A stretch of 7,198 nt of DNA from an uncultured Alphaproteobacteria bacterium (GTDB lineage Bacteria > Pseudomonadota > Alphaproteobacteria > Rs-D84). The DNA lies in contig CALXNF010000070.1 of NCBI GenBank assembly GCA_944389685.1, positions 1-7,198 on the forward strand, given 5' to 3'. Shown piece after piece: positions 1-6,429 of the stretch. The number at the start of each line of letters is the position of its first letter. Within the stretch, counting starts at the first letter, position 1. A program made the position numbers and the translations under genes. Below the pieces are notes generated by a model. That model made no database searches. It saw only the letters and a program-made list of their open reading frames with translations, and was not told the DNA's origin.

Positions 1-212
1 CATTTCATAACCATTTTTTAGCAAATTGCCTATTGAACGAATATTCTTTTGATGAGCTGTAGTTTCCAGTTTATGTATTGATTGGTCCATTTTTCACCAG
101 AACCAGTCGTGAACTTTTTCAAAAAATGCATAAACTCACCATAGCCGTTTGCGTTTATACGGCGAATTTTTACTGTTTTACCATTCTTTAATTTGAAATA
201 TATTGGGCGCAT
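1..212 (-). pseudogene. GNAT-family N-acetyltransferase remnant (internal deletion with frame change; continues off the left edge)
   Basis: Reading leftward from the ATG at 212-210, the first ~46 residues look like the N-terminus of a GNAT acetyltransferase: a strand with LKNGKTVKIRRI followed by a helix and then KWTNQY. This frame runs into TAG at 32-30, giving only 60 residues. From about position 78 to the window edge, a different frame reads IHKLETTAHQKNIRSIGNLL and then KNGYEM. That matches the C-terminal third of GNAT domains, where a 'kL.L.v...N..ai.ly.k.Gf' pattern leads into the last strands. The core of the domain, with the acetyl-CoA-binding R/QxxGxG/A loop, is absent between the two parts. 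The simplest reading is a deletion of roughly the middle half of the gene at about 70-80, not a multiple of three, leaving an inactive remnant. An assembly error is the alternative. The substrate cannot be inferred. The gene is divergent from the phosphatase gene, with its own extended -10 upstream and no clear Shine-Dalgarno. Confidence 0.6.
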
Positions 213-230
213 ATAAAAAAACTTGTTGGA

Positions 231-239
231 ATTGTAGCA
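231..239 (-). promoter_or_regulatory. Extended -10 promoter for the leftward GNAT remnant
   Basis: On the minus strand this reads TGCTACAAT, an extended -10 (TGn plus TACAAT, 5 of 6 to TATAAT). The expected start of transcription is near 224, about 12 nt before the ATG at 212. No good -35 hexamer is seen at 16-18 nt (the best at 17 nt is CAAGCT), which is usual for extended -10 promoters. It implies the remnant may still be transcribed. Predicted from sequence only. Confidence 0.4.
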
Positions 240-290
240 TATCTTTATGCATTAGCTTGTTGAATTAAGGCATATGTATTTTATTACATT

Positions 291-305
291 TGTGATATAA
301 TCACA
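291..305 (+). promoter_or_regulatory. Extended -10 promoter embedded in a perfect inverted repeat, upstream of the histidine phosphatase
   Basis: Positions 293-301 read TGATATAAT, a perfect extended -10 (TGn plus consensus TATAAT). The same bases lie inside TGTGAT-ATA-ATCACA at 291-305, a perfect 6-bp inverted repeat with a 3-bp centre. The -35 region at 273-278 (TATGTA, 17-nt spacing) is poor, consistent with an extended -10. Transcription would start near 308, giving a leader of about 13 nt that carries the AGGAAA ribosome-binding site at 311-316. A dimeric repressor bound to the dyad would directly cover the -10. That regulatory role is inference; the promoter call is stronger than the operator call. 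Confidence 0.5.
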
Positions 306-320
306 GGAAAAGGAAATTTT

Positions 321-884
321 ATGATAAGAATGAAAAGGAACTTTTATTTTTTTCGACACGGTCAAACGAATGGAAATGCTGCCGGTGCGATTGAGGATAA
401 TAGAGCAGAATCCTTTTTAACACCTACGGGAATTCAGCAGGCTAAGCGATTAGCGGAATATTTGTCGGATAAGAACCTTGATGTGATTTATTCGTCGCCT
501 TTAAAGCGTGCAGTTCATACGGCGGAAATTGTTGCGGAACGTTATCCAGGAATTAAAATTATCACGGATGATGATCTGATAGAGGCAGCGTTTGGTTTCT
601 GGTATAACGATAGACCAGAGGCGCAGCAGAGAGTAGATGACAATTTTAACCGTATTAAGGAATGTTTGGATAGAATTGTATCTCAATCTGGTTATAAAGA
701 CGTTGCAATATCTTCACATGGTGGTGTGACACGTGCGTTATGTTATGCTGCTGGTCTAAAGGTTGGTAATATAAAAAACTGTCAATGCTTCCATTTCGTG
801 CTGGATGGTGGAAATTGGCAGTTTATAGACAGTTTTGAAACAGGGATAGAGGTAGTGAACAAAAGTGATATTCCACAGGAATAA
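321..884 (+). CDS. Histidine phosphatase family protein (phosphoglycerate mutase-like)
   Basis: A 187-residue member of the histidine phosphatase superfamily (branch 1), which hydrolyses phosphate esters through a phosphohistidine intermediate; probably cytosolic, since no signal peptide is seen. The RHG signature is FFRHGQTNGN, with Arg12 and nucleophile His13. The second phosphate-binding Arg is in SSPLKRAVHTA (Arg63), the likely general acid/base is Glu88 in LIEAAFGFW, and the second catalytic His is His133 in SSHGG. The full active-site set is therefore present, and the length suits a small single-domain enzyme. The motif set alone does not separate phosphoglycerate mutase, alpha-ribazole phosphatase, SixA-like or other activities, so no gene symbol is given. 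The ATG at 321 is chosen because AGGAAA lies 4 nt upstream; an in-frame ATG at 330 has a weaker site. It appears monocistronic, between its own extended -10 promoter and a strong terminator just after the stop. Confidence 0.9.
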   Translation: MIRMKRNFYFFRHGQTNGNAAGAIEDNRAESFLTPTGIQQAKRLAEYLSDKNLDVIYSSPLKRAVHTAEIVAERYPGIKIITDDDLIEAAFGFWYNDRPEAQQRVDDNFNRIKECLDRIVSQSGYKDVAISSHGGVTRALCYAAGLKVGNIKNCQCFHFVLDGGNWQFIDSFETGIEVVNKSDIPQE

Positions 885-912
885 AAAACACCGCATGTAG
901 CGGTGTTTTTTA
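883..912. terminator. Bidirectional intrinsic terminator between convergent genes
   Basis: A 7-bp perfect stem (ACACCGC at 888-894, GCGGTGT at 900-906) with a 5-nt loop ATGTA is followed by a T run at 907-911. On the other strand it is followed by a T run complementary to the A run at 883-888, so the A and T tracts can also extend the stem. It follows the phosphatase stop (882-884) directly. The stop codon of the leftward lipoprotein gene (910-912) lies in the other flank, so one hairpin can end both transcripts. Confidence 0.9.
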
Positions 913-2532
913 TTCTTCTATTTCTATGCTATCGATATAGCTGCGGTCAACTGATTCTAATGTTATTGGTTGAAAGTCGGGTGAAGTTATAACTATATCG
1001 CTGTCGTCTTCGGGTAATATTATAACACTTTGAACGTTCTGCATCGGCATAATCATTCCACCATATGTCATGTGAGCCCCATAAGTTTTTGATCTGTATT
1101 TGCTTTGTAAACGTTGCGGTATTGTTATATAATCATTTGGGTTTATCCCAGGTGTTTCTAATTCCATCGGATCTGCATACTTTGTTTTCCATTGCTCTAA
1201 ATTATAAATAGGTGTCAGGAAATTTGTTCTAGCTTCTTTTATTATTTGAGGCGTTCCATTACCTGTTAATTGTACTATTTGAAGTGCACGTTCGTTTTCC
1301 CCTGTTGGTTTTAAACGATACAGTCCTTCGACCCCAGCATAACCACTTGGGTCTAGTAAATATGCCGCGTTTGATTTATGTGAATAAACCATCCCCATAG
1401 CCATGTTCGTCGCATCATAACCGAAACCTGATAACCTGTCAGGTATTGTACCAGATATACGTTCGTATAGGTTTACAAACTCTGGCGTTGTATCTGGTAA
1501 AACAGCGTATTTTGCACCAATCATAGTGAAGTCGTTTAATATGTCTGAACCTTCCCACAGGGCAGTTCCATAAAAGCTAGCTTCGTTAGAATTTACGCCA
1601 TAGTATCTTAGAAAAGAAGCAAGGCTTTCTGTGTCGTCCCCATTACCTAAAAATAAGATTCCATTGTAAGGTAGTGTCCCAAGCGTTTCCATTTTAGATA
1701 AACGCTCTAATTGTAATGTTAGCGATGATTTTTCAAGTGCTGTTAATCTTTCAGTGGTTAATATATCTGATAATATTTCTCTTGCACGGGTATTTGCGGC
1801 TGTTCTGGCGTTATTCATTGATGCAGTTAATGCGGTATTCTTTATAGATTCAGAATTCTTTTCTTTGTAATAGAATATACCAGATACAGGTATGTTATAA
1901 ATTTTTGCTGCTGCCACCGCTGTTCCTGCCATTAATTTGCCAGACGTAGTATCTGGTGCTATAACGATAAAGTTATTTATTCCGTCTATAGACATTTCTT
2001 TTATTATCGCTTCTACGCTGTTAGTAGGCATTAACGCCATTGTCATTACACCTTTCCCAAGGGCAGATGCATCAGATGTAAATGATAATACGGGTAAACT
2101 TTCCGGTTTCATGTCGCGTAATGTTTTTACATCATTTGCAAAAACGGGGCCGATAATTACTTCTGGGTTGTCCAGTAAAACTTCATTTATCGTATTATGT
2201 AAATCGCCAGTTGTGTCATAAAAAGCAACGGACAGATTTCGTGGTGCATTTTGTAAAACTGCGGATTCTATGGATGTTCTTATAGCTTTGCCTGTTGAAG
2301 CAGAAGTTCCTGTTAAAGGCAACATCACTGCCATGCGATGGACTGGTGCACCTAAAAGATTATCAGACGGAGTCCCTGGTTGCATGTCGGCTGAACCGTA
2401 TTGCATTTGTATAGGGGTTCCTGTTTCTAGTGTCCCGTACTCATTAAACCAGTCGTTATTTTGTGGTATGTTGTTGACGCAGCCAGTAACGGTCAACAAG
2501 GATAAAAATACAAAAATTCTTTTCATATGCAT
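910..2532 (-). CDS. Penicillin-binding protein activator-like lipoprotein (LpoA/LppC class, periplasmic-binding fold)
   Basis: About 540 residues. The N-terminus MHMKRIFVFLSLLTVTGC is a lipoprotein signal peptide with lipobox VTGC, so Cys18 would be acylated. A low-complexity linker follows to about residue 62. A type 1 periplasmic-binding fold (Peripla_BP_6 style) starts at HRMAVMLPLTG, continues through PEVIIGPVF (about 123-131) and LPVLSF, and ends near GFGYDATNMAMG (about 370-380). It contains a charged helical insert at about 233-282 leading into LGTLPYNGILF, as I recall for alphaproteobacterial family members. In Escherichia coli LpoA stimulates PBP1A; a comparable role in peptidoglycan synthesis is inferred. 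The last ~100 residues are outside the fold and end in a very acidic stretch. In-frame ATGs exist at 2586, 2544, 2532 and 2526. The first would put ~20 non-signal-like residues ahead of the signal peptide and overlap rsmI. ATG 2532 is chosen because GGA lies 7 nt upstream; 2526 and 2544 remain possible. E. coli also has lpoA divergent from rsmI. Confidence 0.85.
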   Translation of the reverse strand: MHMKRIFVFLSLLTVTGCVNNIPQNNDWFNEYGTLETGTPIQMQYGSADMQPGTPSDNLLGAPVHRMAVMLPLTGTSASTGKAIRTSIESAVLQNAPRNLSVAFYDTTGDLHNTINEVLLDNPEVIIGPVFANDVKTLRDMKPESLPVLSFTSDASALGKGVMTMALMPTNSVEAIIKEMSIDGINNFIVIAPDTTSGKLMAGTAVAAAKIYNIPVSGIFYYKEKNSESIKNTALTASMNNARTAANTRAREILSDILTTERLTALEKSSLTLQLERLSKMETLGTLPYNGILFLGNGDDTESLASFLRYYGVNSNEASFYGTALWEGSDILNDFTMIGAKYAVLPDTTPEFVNLYERISGTIPDRLSGFGYDATNMAMGMVYSHKSNAAYLLDPSGYAGVEGLYRLKPTGENERALQIVQLTGNGTPQIIKEARTNFLTPIYNLEQWKTKYADPMELETPGINPNDYITIPQRLQSKYRSKTYGAHMTYGGMIMPMQNVQSVIILPEDDSDIVITSPDFQPITLESVDRSYIDSIEIEE

Positions 2533-2559
2533 TGAAAAATCCATTTTATCTTGTATTAT
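2532..2559 (+). promoter_or_regulatory. Candidate sigma-70-type promoter for the rsmI-engB-addB operon
   Basis: TTGAAA at 2532-2537 (4 of 6 to TTGACA) and TATTAT at 2554-2559 (5 of 6 to TATAAT) are separated by 16 nt. Transcription would start near 2566, about 15 nt before the rsmI ATG, leaving room for the AAAGGA ribosome-binding site. The -35 overlaps the first codons of the divergent lipoprotein gene. The gap is very AT-rich, so chance -10 matches are likely. Confidence 0.4.
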
Positions 2560-2586
2560 TTTACTATAAAAGGATTTGTAATGCAA
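2558..2586 (-). promoter_or_regulatory. Candidate promoter for the leftward lipoprotein gene
   Basis: On the minus strand TTGCAT (complement of 2581-2586) and TAAAAT (complement of 2558-2563) are 17 nt apart. The -10 matches consensus at 5 of 6 positions, the -35 at only 3 of 6. Transcription would start near 2551, which excludes the ATG at 2586 as start codon. It interleaves with the rightward promoter, so RNA polymerase could not occupy both at once. Weak support because of local AT richness. Confidence 0.3.
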
Positions 2587-3381
2587 ACAGGGCTTTATGT
2601 GGTTGGAACGCCTATAGGAAATTTGTCTGATATGGCTCCGCGGGCAATAGATGTTTTACGAAATGTGGATTTAATTGCTGCAGAGGATACCCGTGTTTTC
2701 GGTAAATTAGCAGCGCATTTTGATATTAAGACTCCGCGCATTTCGTGTCACGAACATAATGAGCGAGAAGTTGTACCAGAATTAGTAGAAAAATTACAAT
2801 CCGGTATGTCTATTGCGGCTGTATCTGATGCTGGTATGCCTGGTGTAAGCGACCCAGGTTTCCGTCTTGTTCGTGCAGCTCGCGAAGCGGGTATTCCTGT
2901 ATATGTGGTGCCGGGACCTGTGGCCGCAATTTCTGCGCTGGTATTATCTGGTTTCCCAACTGATAGATTTACGTTTTGCGGTTTCTTTGACGAAAAGAAG
3001 TTACGTGATGACAATAAAATTCGTCACACGATAATATACTATGAAAGCCCCAATAGAATTATGACTACTATTGCTGCATTAAACCGTGTTATGCCGGAAC
3101 GGAAGGTTGCAATTGTTCGTGAAATAACAAAAATTCATGAAGAAACTATTATCGGATATCCGGCGGATTTATTGCACATAGATCCACCTCGTGGTGAAAT
3201 AGTAATTGTTGTTGCACCTGCACCAGAACATAAAATGTCTGATACTGAGATATCTGAAATCATAAACGATATCGCTGTTGAAAATTCTACTAAGTCTGCT
3301 GCGGCTGATTTAGCAAAGCGTGCAGGAATATCAAAAAAAGAAGCATATAAGCGTATGCTGAATAAGGGGGGCGAAGAATGA
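2581..3381 (+). CDS. rsmI: 16S rRNA (cytidine1402-2'-O)-methyltransferase RsmI
   Basis: A 266-residue SAM-dependent methyltransferase of the tetrapyrrole-methylase fold. RsmI adds the 2'-O-methyl group to C1402 of 16S rRNA, which tunes decoding in the ribosomal P site together with RsmH. Diagnostic motifs in order: LYVVGTPIGNLSDMAPRA at the N-terminus, AAEDTR, CHEHNE, AVSDAGMPGVSDPG, YVVPGPVAAISAL, FCGFF, YYESPNRI and REITKIHEE. A C-terminal helix-turn-helix-like segment follows (SAADLAKRAGISKKEAYKRM). The linker between FCGFF and YYESP is a few residues shorter than in E. coli RsmI, and the protein is slightly short for the family. The start is set at ATG 2581 because AAAGGA lies 6 nt upstream and MQTGLYVVGTPIG is the family's usual N-terminus; an in-frame ATG at 2551 has no such support. 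It is first in an operon with engB, whose start overlaps the rsmI stop. Confidence 0.95.
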   Translation: MQTGLYVVGTPIGNLSDMAPRAIDVLRNVDLIAAEDTRVFGKLAAHFDIKTPRISCHEHNEREVVPELVEKLQSGMSIAAVSDAGMPGVSDPGFRLVRAAREAGIPVYVVPGPVAAISALVLSGFPTDRFTFCGFFDEKKLRDDNKIRHTIIYYESPNRIMTTIAALNRVMPERKVAIVREITKIHEETIIGYPADLLHIDPPRGEIVIVVAPAPEHKMSDTEISEIINDIAVENSTKSAAADLAKRAGISKKEAYKRMLNKGGEE

Positions 3382-3932
3382 TAAAATTCGTTGGTGGGTT
3401 TGATAAAGTTTCTTCTTTACCGAATACTCAATTCCCAGAATATGCATTTGTTGGGCGTAGTAACGTTGGTAAATCTTCGTTAATTAATGCTTTGCTCGGT
3501 GAAAATGTGGCACGTACGTCTAATACGCCTGGACGTACGCAGACACTAAATTTATTCAATCTGGATGATAGAATTATGATTGTTGATTTGCCTGGCTATG
3601 GTTATGCGCGCGTATCGCGAGAAGAAACAATTTTATGGTTGCATAGATTGGAAGAATATTTGATGAACAGACGGCAATTGCGTCGATTGTTTATATTAAT
3701 AGATTCTCGTATTGGTGTACGTGATTCTGATTTAGATTTAATGGATTTTTGTGATGTTCATGGAATTCCGTATCAAATCGTATACACCAAGAAAGACAAA
3801 AAGGTACGTGAAAAATCACAACAAAAAATAAACCACGAGAATCATCCTGCAATGAGCGCAGAGATTTTAGAAACTTCTGCGGAAAAGAAGACTGGCTTGG
3901 AACCTTTAAGGATAATGATTGGTATCAAATAA
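3378..3932 (+). CDS. engB: Ribosome biogenesis GTPase EngB (YihA/YsxC)
   Basis: A 184-residue TRAFAC-class GTPase of the YihA/YsxC family, which acts in late assembly of the large ribosomal subunit and is often essential. All G motifs are visible: G1 GRSNVGKS (26-33), the G2 region with SNTPGRTQTLN (48-58), G3 DLPGYGYA (70-77), G4 TKKDK (137-141) and G5 ETSAEKKTG near the C-terminus. NTPGRTQ and DLPGYGYA are the family signature. It is somewhat shorter than the E. coli protein (about 210 residues) because both ends are trimmed. The start ATG overlaps the rsmI TGA as ATGA, with a purine-rich AAGGGGGG at 3363-3370 as ribosome-binding site, so translation is probably coupled to rsmI. The following addB gene starts inside its last codons. 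Confidence 0.95.
   Translation: MIKFVGGFDKVSSLPNTQFPEYAFVGRSNVGKSSLINALLGENVARTSNTPGRTQTLNLFNLDDRIMIVDLPGYGYARVSREETILWLHRLEEYLMNRRQLRRLFILIDSRIGVRDSDLDLMDFCDVHGIPYQIVYTKKDKKVREKSQQKINHENHPAMSAEILETSAEKKTGLEPLRIMIGIK
3908..3921 (+). promoter_or_regulatory. Ribosome-binding site and TTG start of addB inside engB
   Basis: AAGGA at 3908-3912 is followed after 6 nt by TTG at 3919-3921, which opens the addB frame. The first in-frame ATG is at 3964 and would remove the conserved N-terminal strand (NIFYATNPARMTDAL). An ATG at 3915 is in the engB frame and ends at once. The site lies within the last codons of engB, so termination of engB would bring ribosomes next to it. Confidence 0.65.
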
Positions 3933-6429
3933 AAATATCTTTTATGCGACAAATCCCGCGCGTATGACGGACGCTTTATATAAAGTGCTAGAAGAATCTG
4001 GCGCTCAGCTATCTGATATGCTGATTTTTTTACCAAGTCGTCGTGCTGTTAGAACTTTTGAAAAGTATTTAGTGGATAAGGTGGGGCATAGTATAATTTT
4101 GCCGCGTTTAGTGGCATTAGGTGAATCCCCAGGGGAAGACGTTGTAGATGAAGAAAAACTAGAAGCAGTGTCTGATACGCTACGACTTGTTATTACAGCT
4201 AAGTTGTTATCAGCAGACGCTTTGATTGGAAATATTTCGACCGCGTTACCGATAGCGCATGATTTACTGCGTATGCAGGATTATTTAGAAAATGAAGGCA
4301 TAGATGCAACCAAAATAAATTGGACAGAATTGGTTGATGATAAGTATGCCACACATTTTCAACATAAAGCGAAGTTATTAAATGTTTTATCTGATGTTCA
4401 GTCAAAAATTTCGGATAATAGACCGACTATTACACAAGTTAGAAATGCGGATATTCGAGCTTGGATAAATTTATTAGGTAATTATAAATTAATTGTTGTA
4501 TGTGGGTCTACGGCCAGTGTGCCTGCAACCGCTGATTTAATGATTGCGGTGTCTAAGCTAGAATATGGGCGGATAATTTTATCTGGGCATATTTGTGGAA
4601 ACGTTGCTGATTTTGAATTAAAAACGAATCCATATAACGCAGAATATAAATTTTTATCTCGTATTGGGGTTAAACCAGAAGACGTAATCCCAATTGATGT
4701 TGGAAAAAGCGCAATAGAATTTTTAAATTTTGCTTTTAGTAACAATACGGACATTCCTTTAAACGGTGCTGATGTTTCGCATTGTCATATAATTGAATGT
4801 GAACGAGAAAGTGAAGAGGCCGCGGCTGTCGCGGAGATTGCATGTCGTGCAATGGCTGAAAATAAAAATGTTTTGGTTATAACCCCTGATGCGGCGGGGA
4901 ATCAGCGTATAGCAACCGCTTTTGCGGCGCGTGGTTTAAATGCTGATTTTTCTGGCGGGGTTCCTGGTGGTATGACGCTTGCAGGGCGTGCAATATTAAA
5001 TAAATTTGATGAGTGGTTAGAACAGGGAAATACCACCTTGTTTGATAGGTTATATTCATCATCAGGTTATGATTTAATGGAGACTTTTATTCGTATTGTT
5101 GATGATATCGGATTGTCTTTTATGCCTGTTTTTGATGTAGATAGTGATAGTTCTGTTCAAATATGGCGGGCAATAAAAGATTTATCGGATTGTTTAAAAA
5201 CTGCGAATGTACAGCTAACGTTGGCAGACGCGCGTTCTTTTGTTATGGATGCAATTAGTGCCGTACAAGTTCGCGGTCAAATGGATGATTCCGCAAAGAT
5301 CGTTGTTCTAGGAACTATTGAGTCTAGAATGCAGACGGCAGATGTTATCATTTTAACCGGATTAAATGATGGAATGTTTCCTGCGCGTGGGTATGAAAAT
5401 GCATGGTTGCCGCGTGATACAGCTGAAAAAATAGGTTTGCCTTCACCAGATAGAAAAGTTTCTTTACAGGCATTAGACTTTATGAATCTGTCCTGTGGGA
5501 AAGAAGTGTATTGGTTGCGCAGCACTGTTTCCGGTGGGGTAAAGACTATACAATCAAGGTTTTTATCTCGTGTTGCCGTTCGACGTGGTAAATATGATGT
5601 GGATGCAGTAAAATCTATTTTAGGTGCAGTTCGTGGGCGTGATGATGTACCTGCGAATCCATTGGATTATACTGCTCCAAATCCTCCTGTTGACTGGGGT
5701 GATATATATGTGACTGATTTAGAATATTTGATACATAATCCATATGCTTTTTATGCGCGTCATATCTTGCGTTTACGGGTATTGAATGATTATTGGGCAA
5801 CTCCAGATGTTAGAGATTTTGGTAATCTTGTGCATGCGGTAATAGAAAAGGCACATAATTTTTCACCAGATATGTTGGTAAGTGAAATGGATCGGCTTGC
5901 GTTAGAAAAGTTAGGGACAGATAGTGTATTATTCCATTTTTGGCATAAAAGATTTTTAGAAATAGCACCAGTTGTTGCCAATTTAATGACAGAGCTTGTT
6001 GGTTCTATTCCTGAAATAGAAGGCAAAATAACAATTGATGGACATAATATAAAAGCTCGTGCGGACAGAATTTGGGACGGGGGGGTAATGGACGTAAAGA
6101 CCGGTTCTGTTCCGTCTAAATCTCAGTTGTTAGAAGGAAATATGCCACAATTACCTTTGGAAGCGTATATGCTACAAAACGGTGGTTTCCCATTAAAGAC
6201 AACGGATAAATCGCAGACGCCAGTTATGATGTTTTTGCAGCTAAAAAATGGAGACGTAAGAACGATAAGTTATGATTCTGCTATGACAAAACAAATGATG
6301 GATGCCGCAGTAGAAAAAGTAAAACGAGTAATTGATATATTTTTAGTGGGGCGGGCCGCATATGAATACCGTTTAACGAACGAGGCTAAATATAAAATGT
6401 ATGATGATTTAGCCCGTTGTGACGATTAG
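3919..6429 (+). CDS. addB: Double-strand break repair protein AddB (alphaproteobacterial type)
   Basis: An 836-residue AddB, the second nuclease-bearing subunit of the AddAB helicase-nuclease that resects DNA ends for RecA-dependent repair. The N-terminal half is the degenerate helicase-like region: LSDMLIFLPSRRAVRTFEKY, then ILPRLVALGESPGED, with no Walker A motif, as I recall for the alphaproteobacterial branch. VVLGTIESRMQTADVIILTGLNDGMFP (about residues 457-483) matches the conserved helicase core. The C-terminal RecB-like PD-(D/E)XK nuclease begins at VTDLEYLIHNPYAFYA (598-613). It carries GNLVH (His639), RADR (Asp716), DVKTG (Asp725, Lys727) and PQLPLEAY (Gln744, Tyr750), so the nuclease looks active. 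At 836 residues it is short next to the roughly 1000 I expect for alphaproteobacterial homologues. The partner gene addA usually follows addB, but here a convergent AP endonuclease follows, so addA must lie elsewhere. Start is TTG with a good AAGGA; the gene overlaps engB by 14 nt and the convergent gene by 4 nt. Confidence 0.9.
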   Translation: MVSNKNIFYATNPARMTDALYKVLEESGAQLSDMLIFLPSRRAVRTFEKYLVDKVGHSIILPRLVALGESPGEDVVDEEKLEAVSDTLRLVITAKLLSADALIGNISTALPIAHDLLRMQDYLENEGIDATKINWTELVDDKYATHFQHKAKLLNVLSDVQSKISDNRPTITQVRNADIRAWINLLGNYKLIVVCGSTASVPATADLMIAVSKLEYGRIILSGHICGNVADFELKTNPYNAEYKFLSRIGVKPEDVIPIDVGKSAIEFLNFAFSNNTDIPLNGADVSHCHIIECERESEEAAAVAEIACRAMAENKNVLVITPDAAGNQRIATAFAARGLNADFSGGVPGGMTLAGRAILNKFDEWLEQGNTTLFDRLYSSSGYDLMETFIRIVDDIGLSFMPVFDVDSDSSVQIWRAIKDLSDCLKTANVQLTLADARSFVMDAISAVQVRGQMDDSAKIVVLGTIESRMQTADVIILTGLNDGMFPARGYENAWLPRDTAEKIGLPSPDRKVSLQALDFMNLSCGKEVYWLRSTVSGGVKTIQSRFLSRVAVRRGKYDVDAVKSILGAVRGRDDVPANPLDYTAPNPPVDWGDIYVTDLEYLIHNPYAFYARHILRLRVLNDYWATPDVRDFGNLVHAVIEKAHNFSPDMLVSEMDRLALEKLGTDSVLFHFWHKRFLEIAPVVANLMTELVGSIPEIEGKITIDGHNIKARADRIWDGGVMDVKTGSVPSKSQLLEGNMPQLPLEAYMLQNGGFPLKTTDKSQTPVMMFLQLKNGDVRTISYDSAMTKQMMDAAVEKVKRVIDIFLVGRAAYEYRLTNEAKYKMYDDLARCDD

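Noticed and set aside
291..305. A Crp-type binding site
   Set aside because: The canonical site is TGTGA-N6-TCACA; here the spacing is N5 and the site covers the -10, so it is kept only as an unassigned dyad.
2270..2569. Open frame of about 99 codons opposite the lipoprotein gene
   Set aside because: It is antisense to a well-supported gene, has no recognisable motif, and is best explained as a shadow of the coding frame.
2551..2580. Longer N-terminus for rsmI starting at ATG 2551
   Set aside because: No ribosome-binding site, extra residues not expected in the family, and AAAGGA is ideally spaced for ATG 2581.
2533..2586. Longer N-terminus for the lipoprotein gene starting at ATG 2586
   Set aside because: It would place about 20 residues before a clear lipoprotein signal peptide, overlap the rsmI start and lie upstream of the candidate promoter.
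2748..3014. Minus-strand open frame of 88 codons inside rsmI
   Set aside because: It overlaps the conserved SAM-binding motifs of rsmI on the other strand and has no family resemblance.
4199..6026. Several minus-strand open frames of 61-90 codons inside addB
   Set aside because: They are antisense to a strong coding frame, lack motifs and good ribosome-binding sites, and look like by-products of its codon pattern.
3919..6429. An Fe-S cluster in the AddB nuclease domain as in Bacillus AddB
   Set aside because: The four-cysteine pattern is not present; I see only an isolated Cys near the C-terminus.
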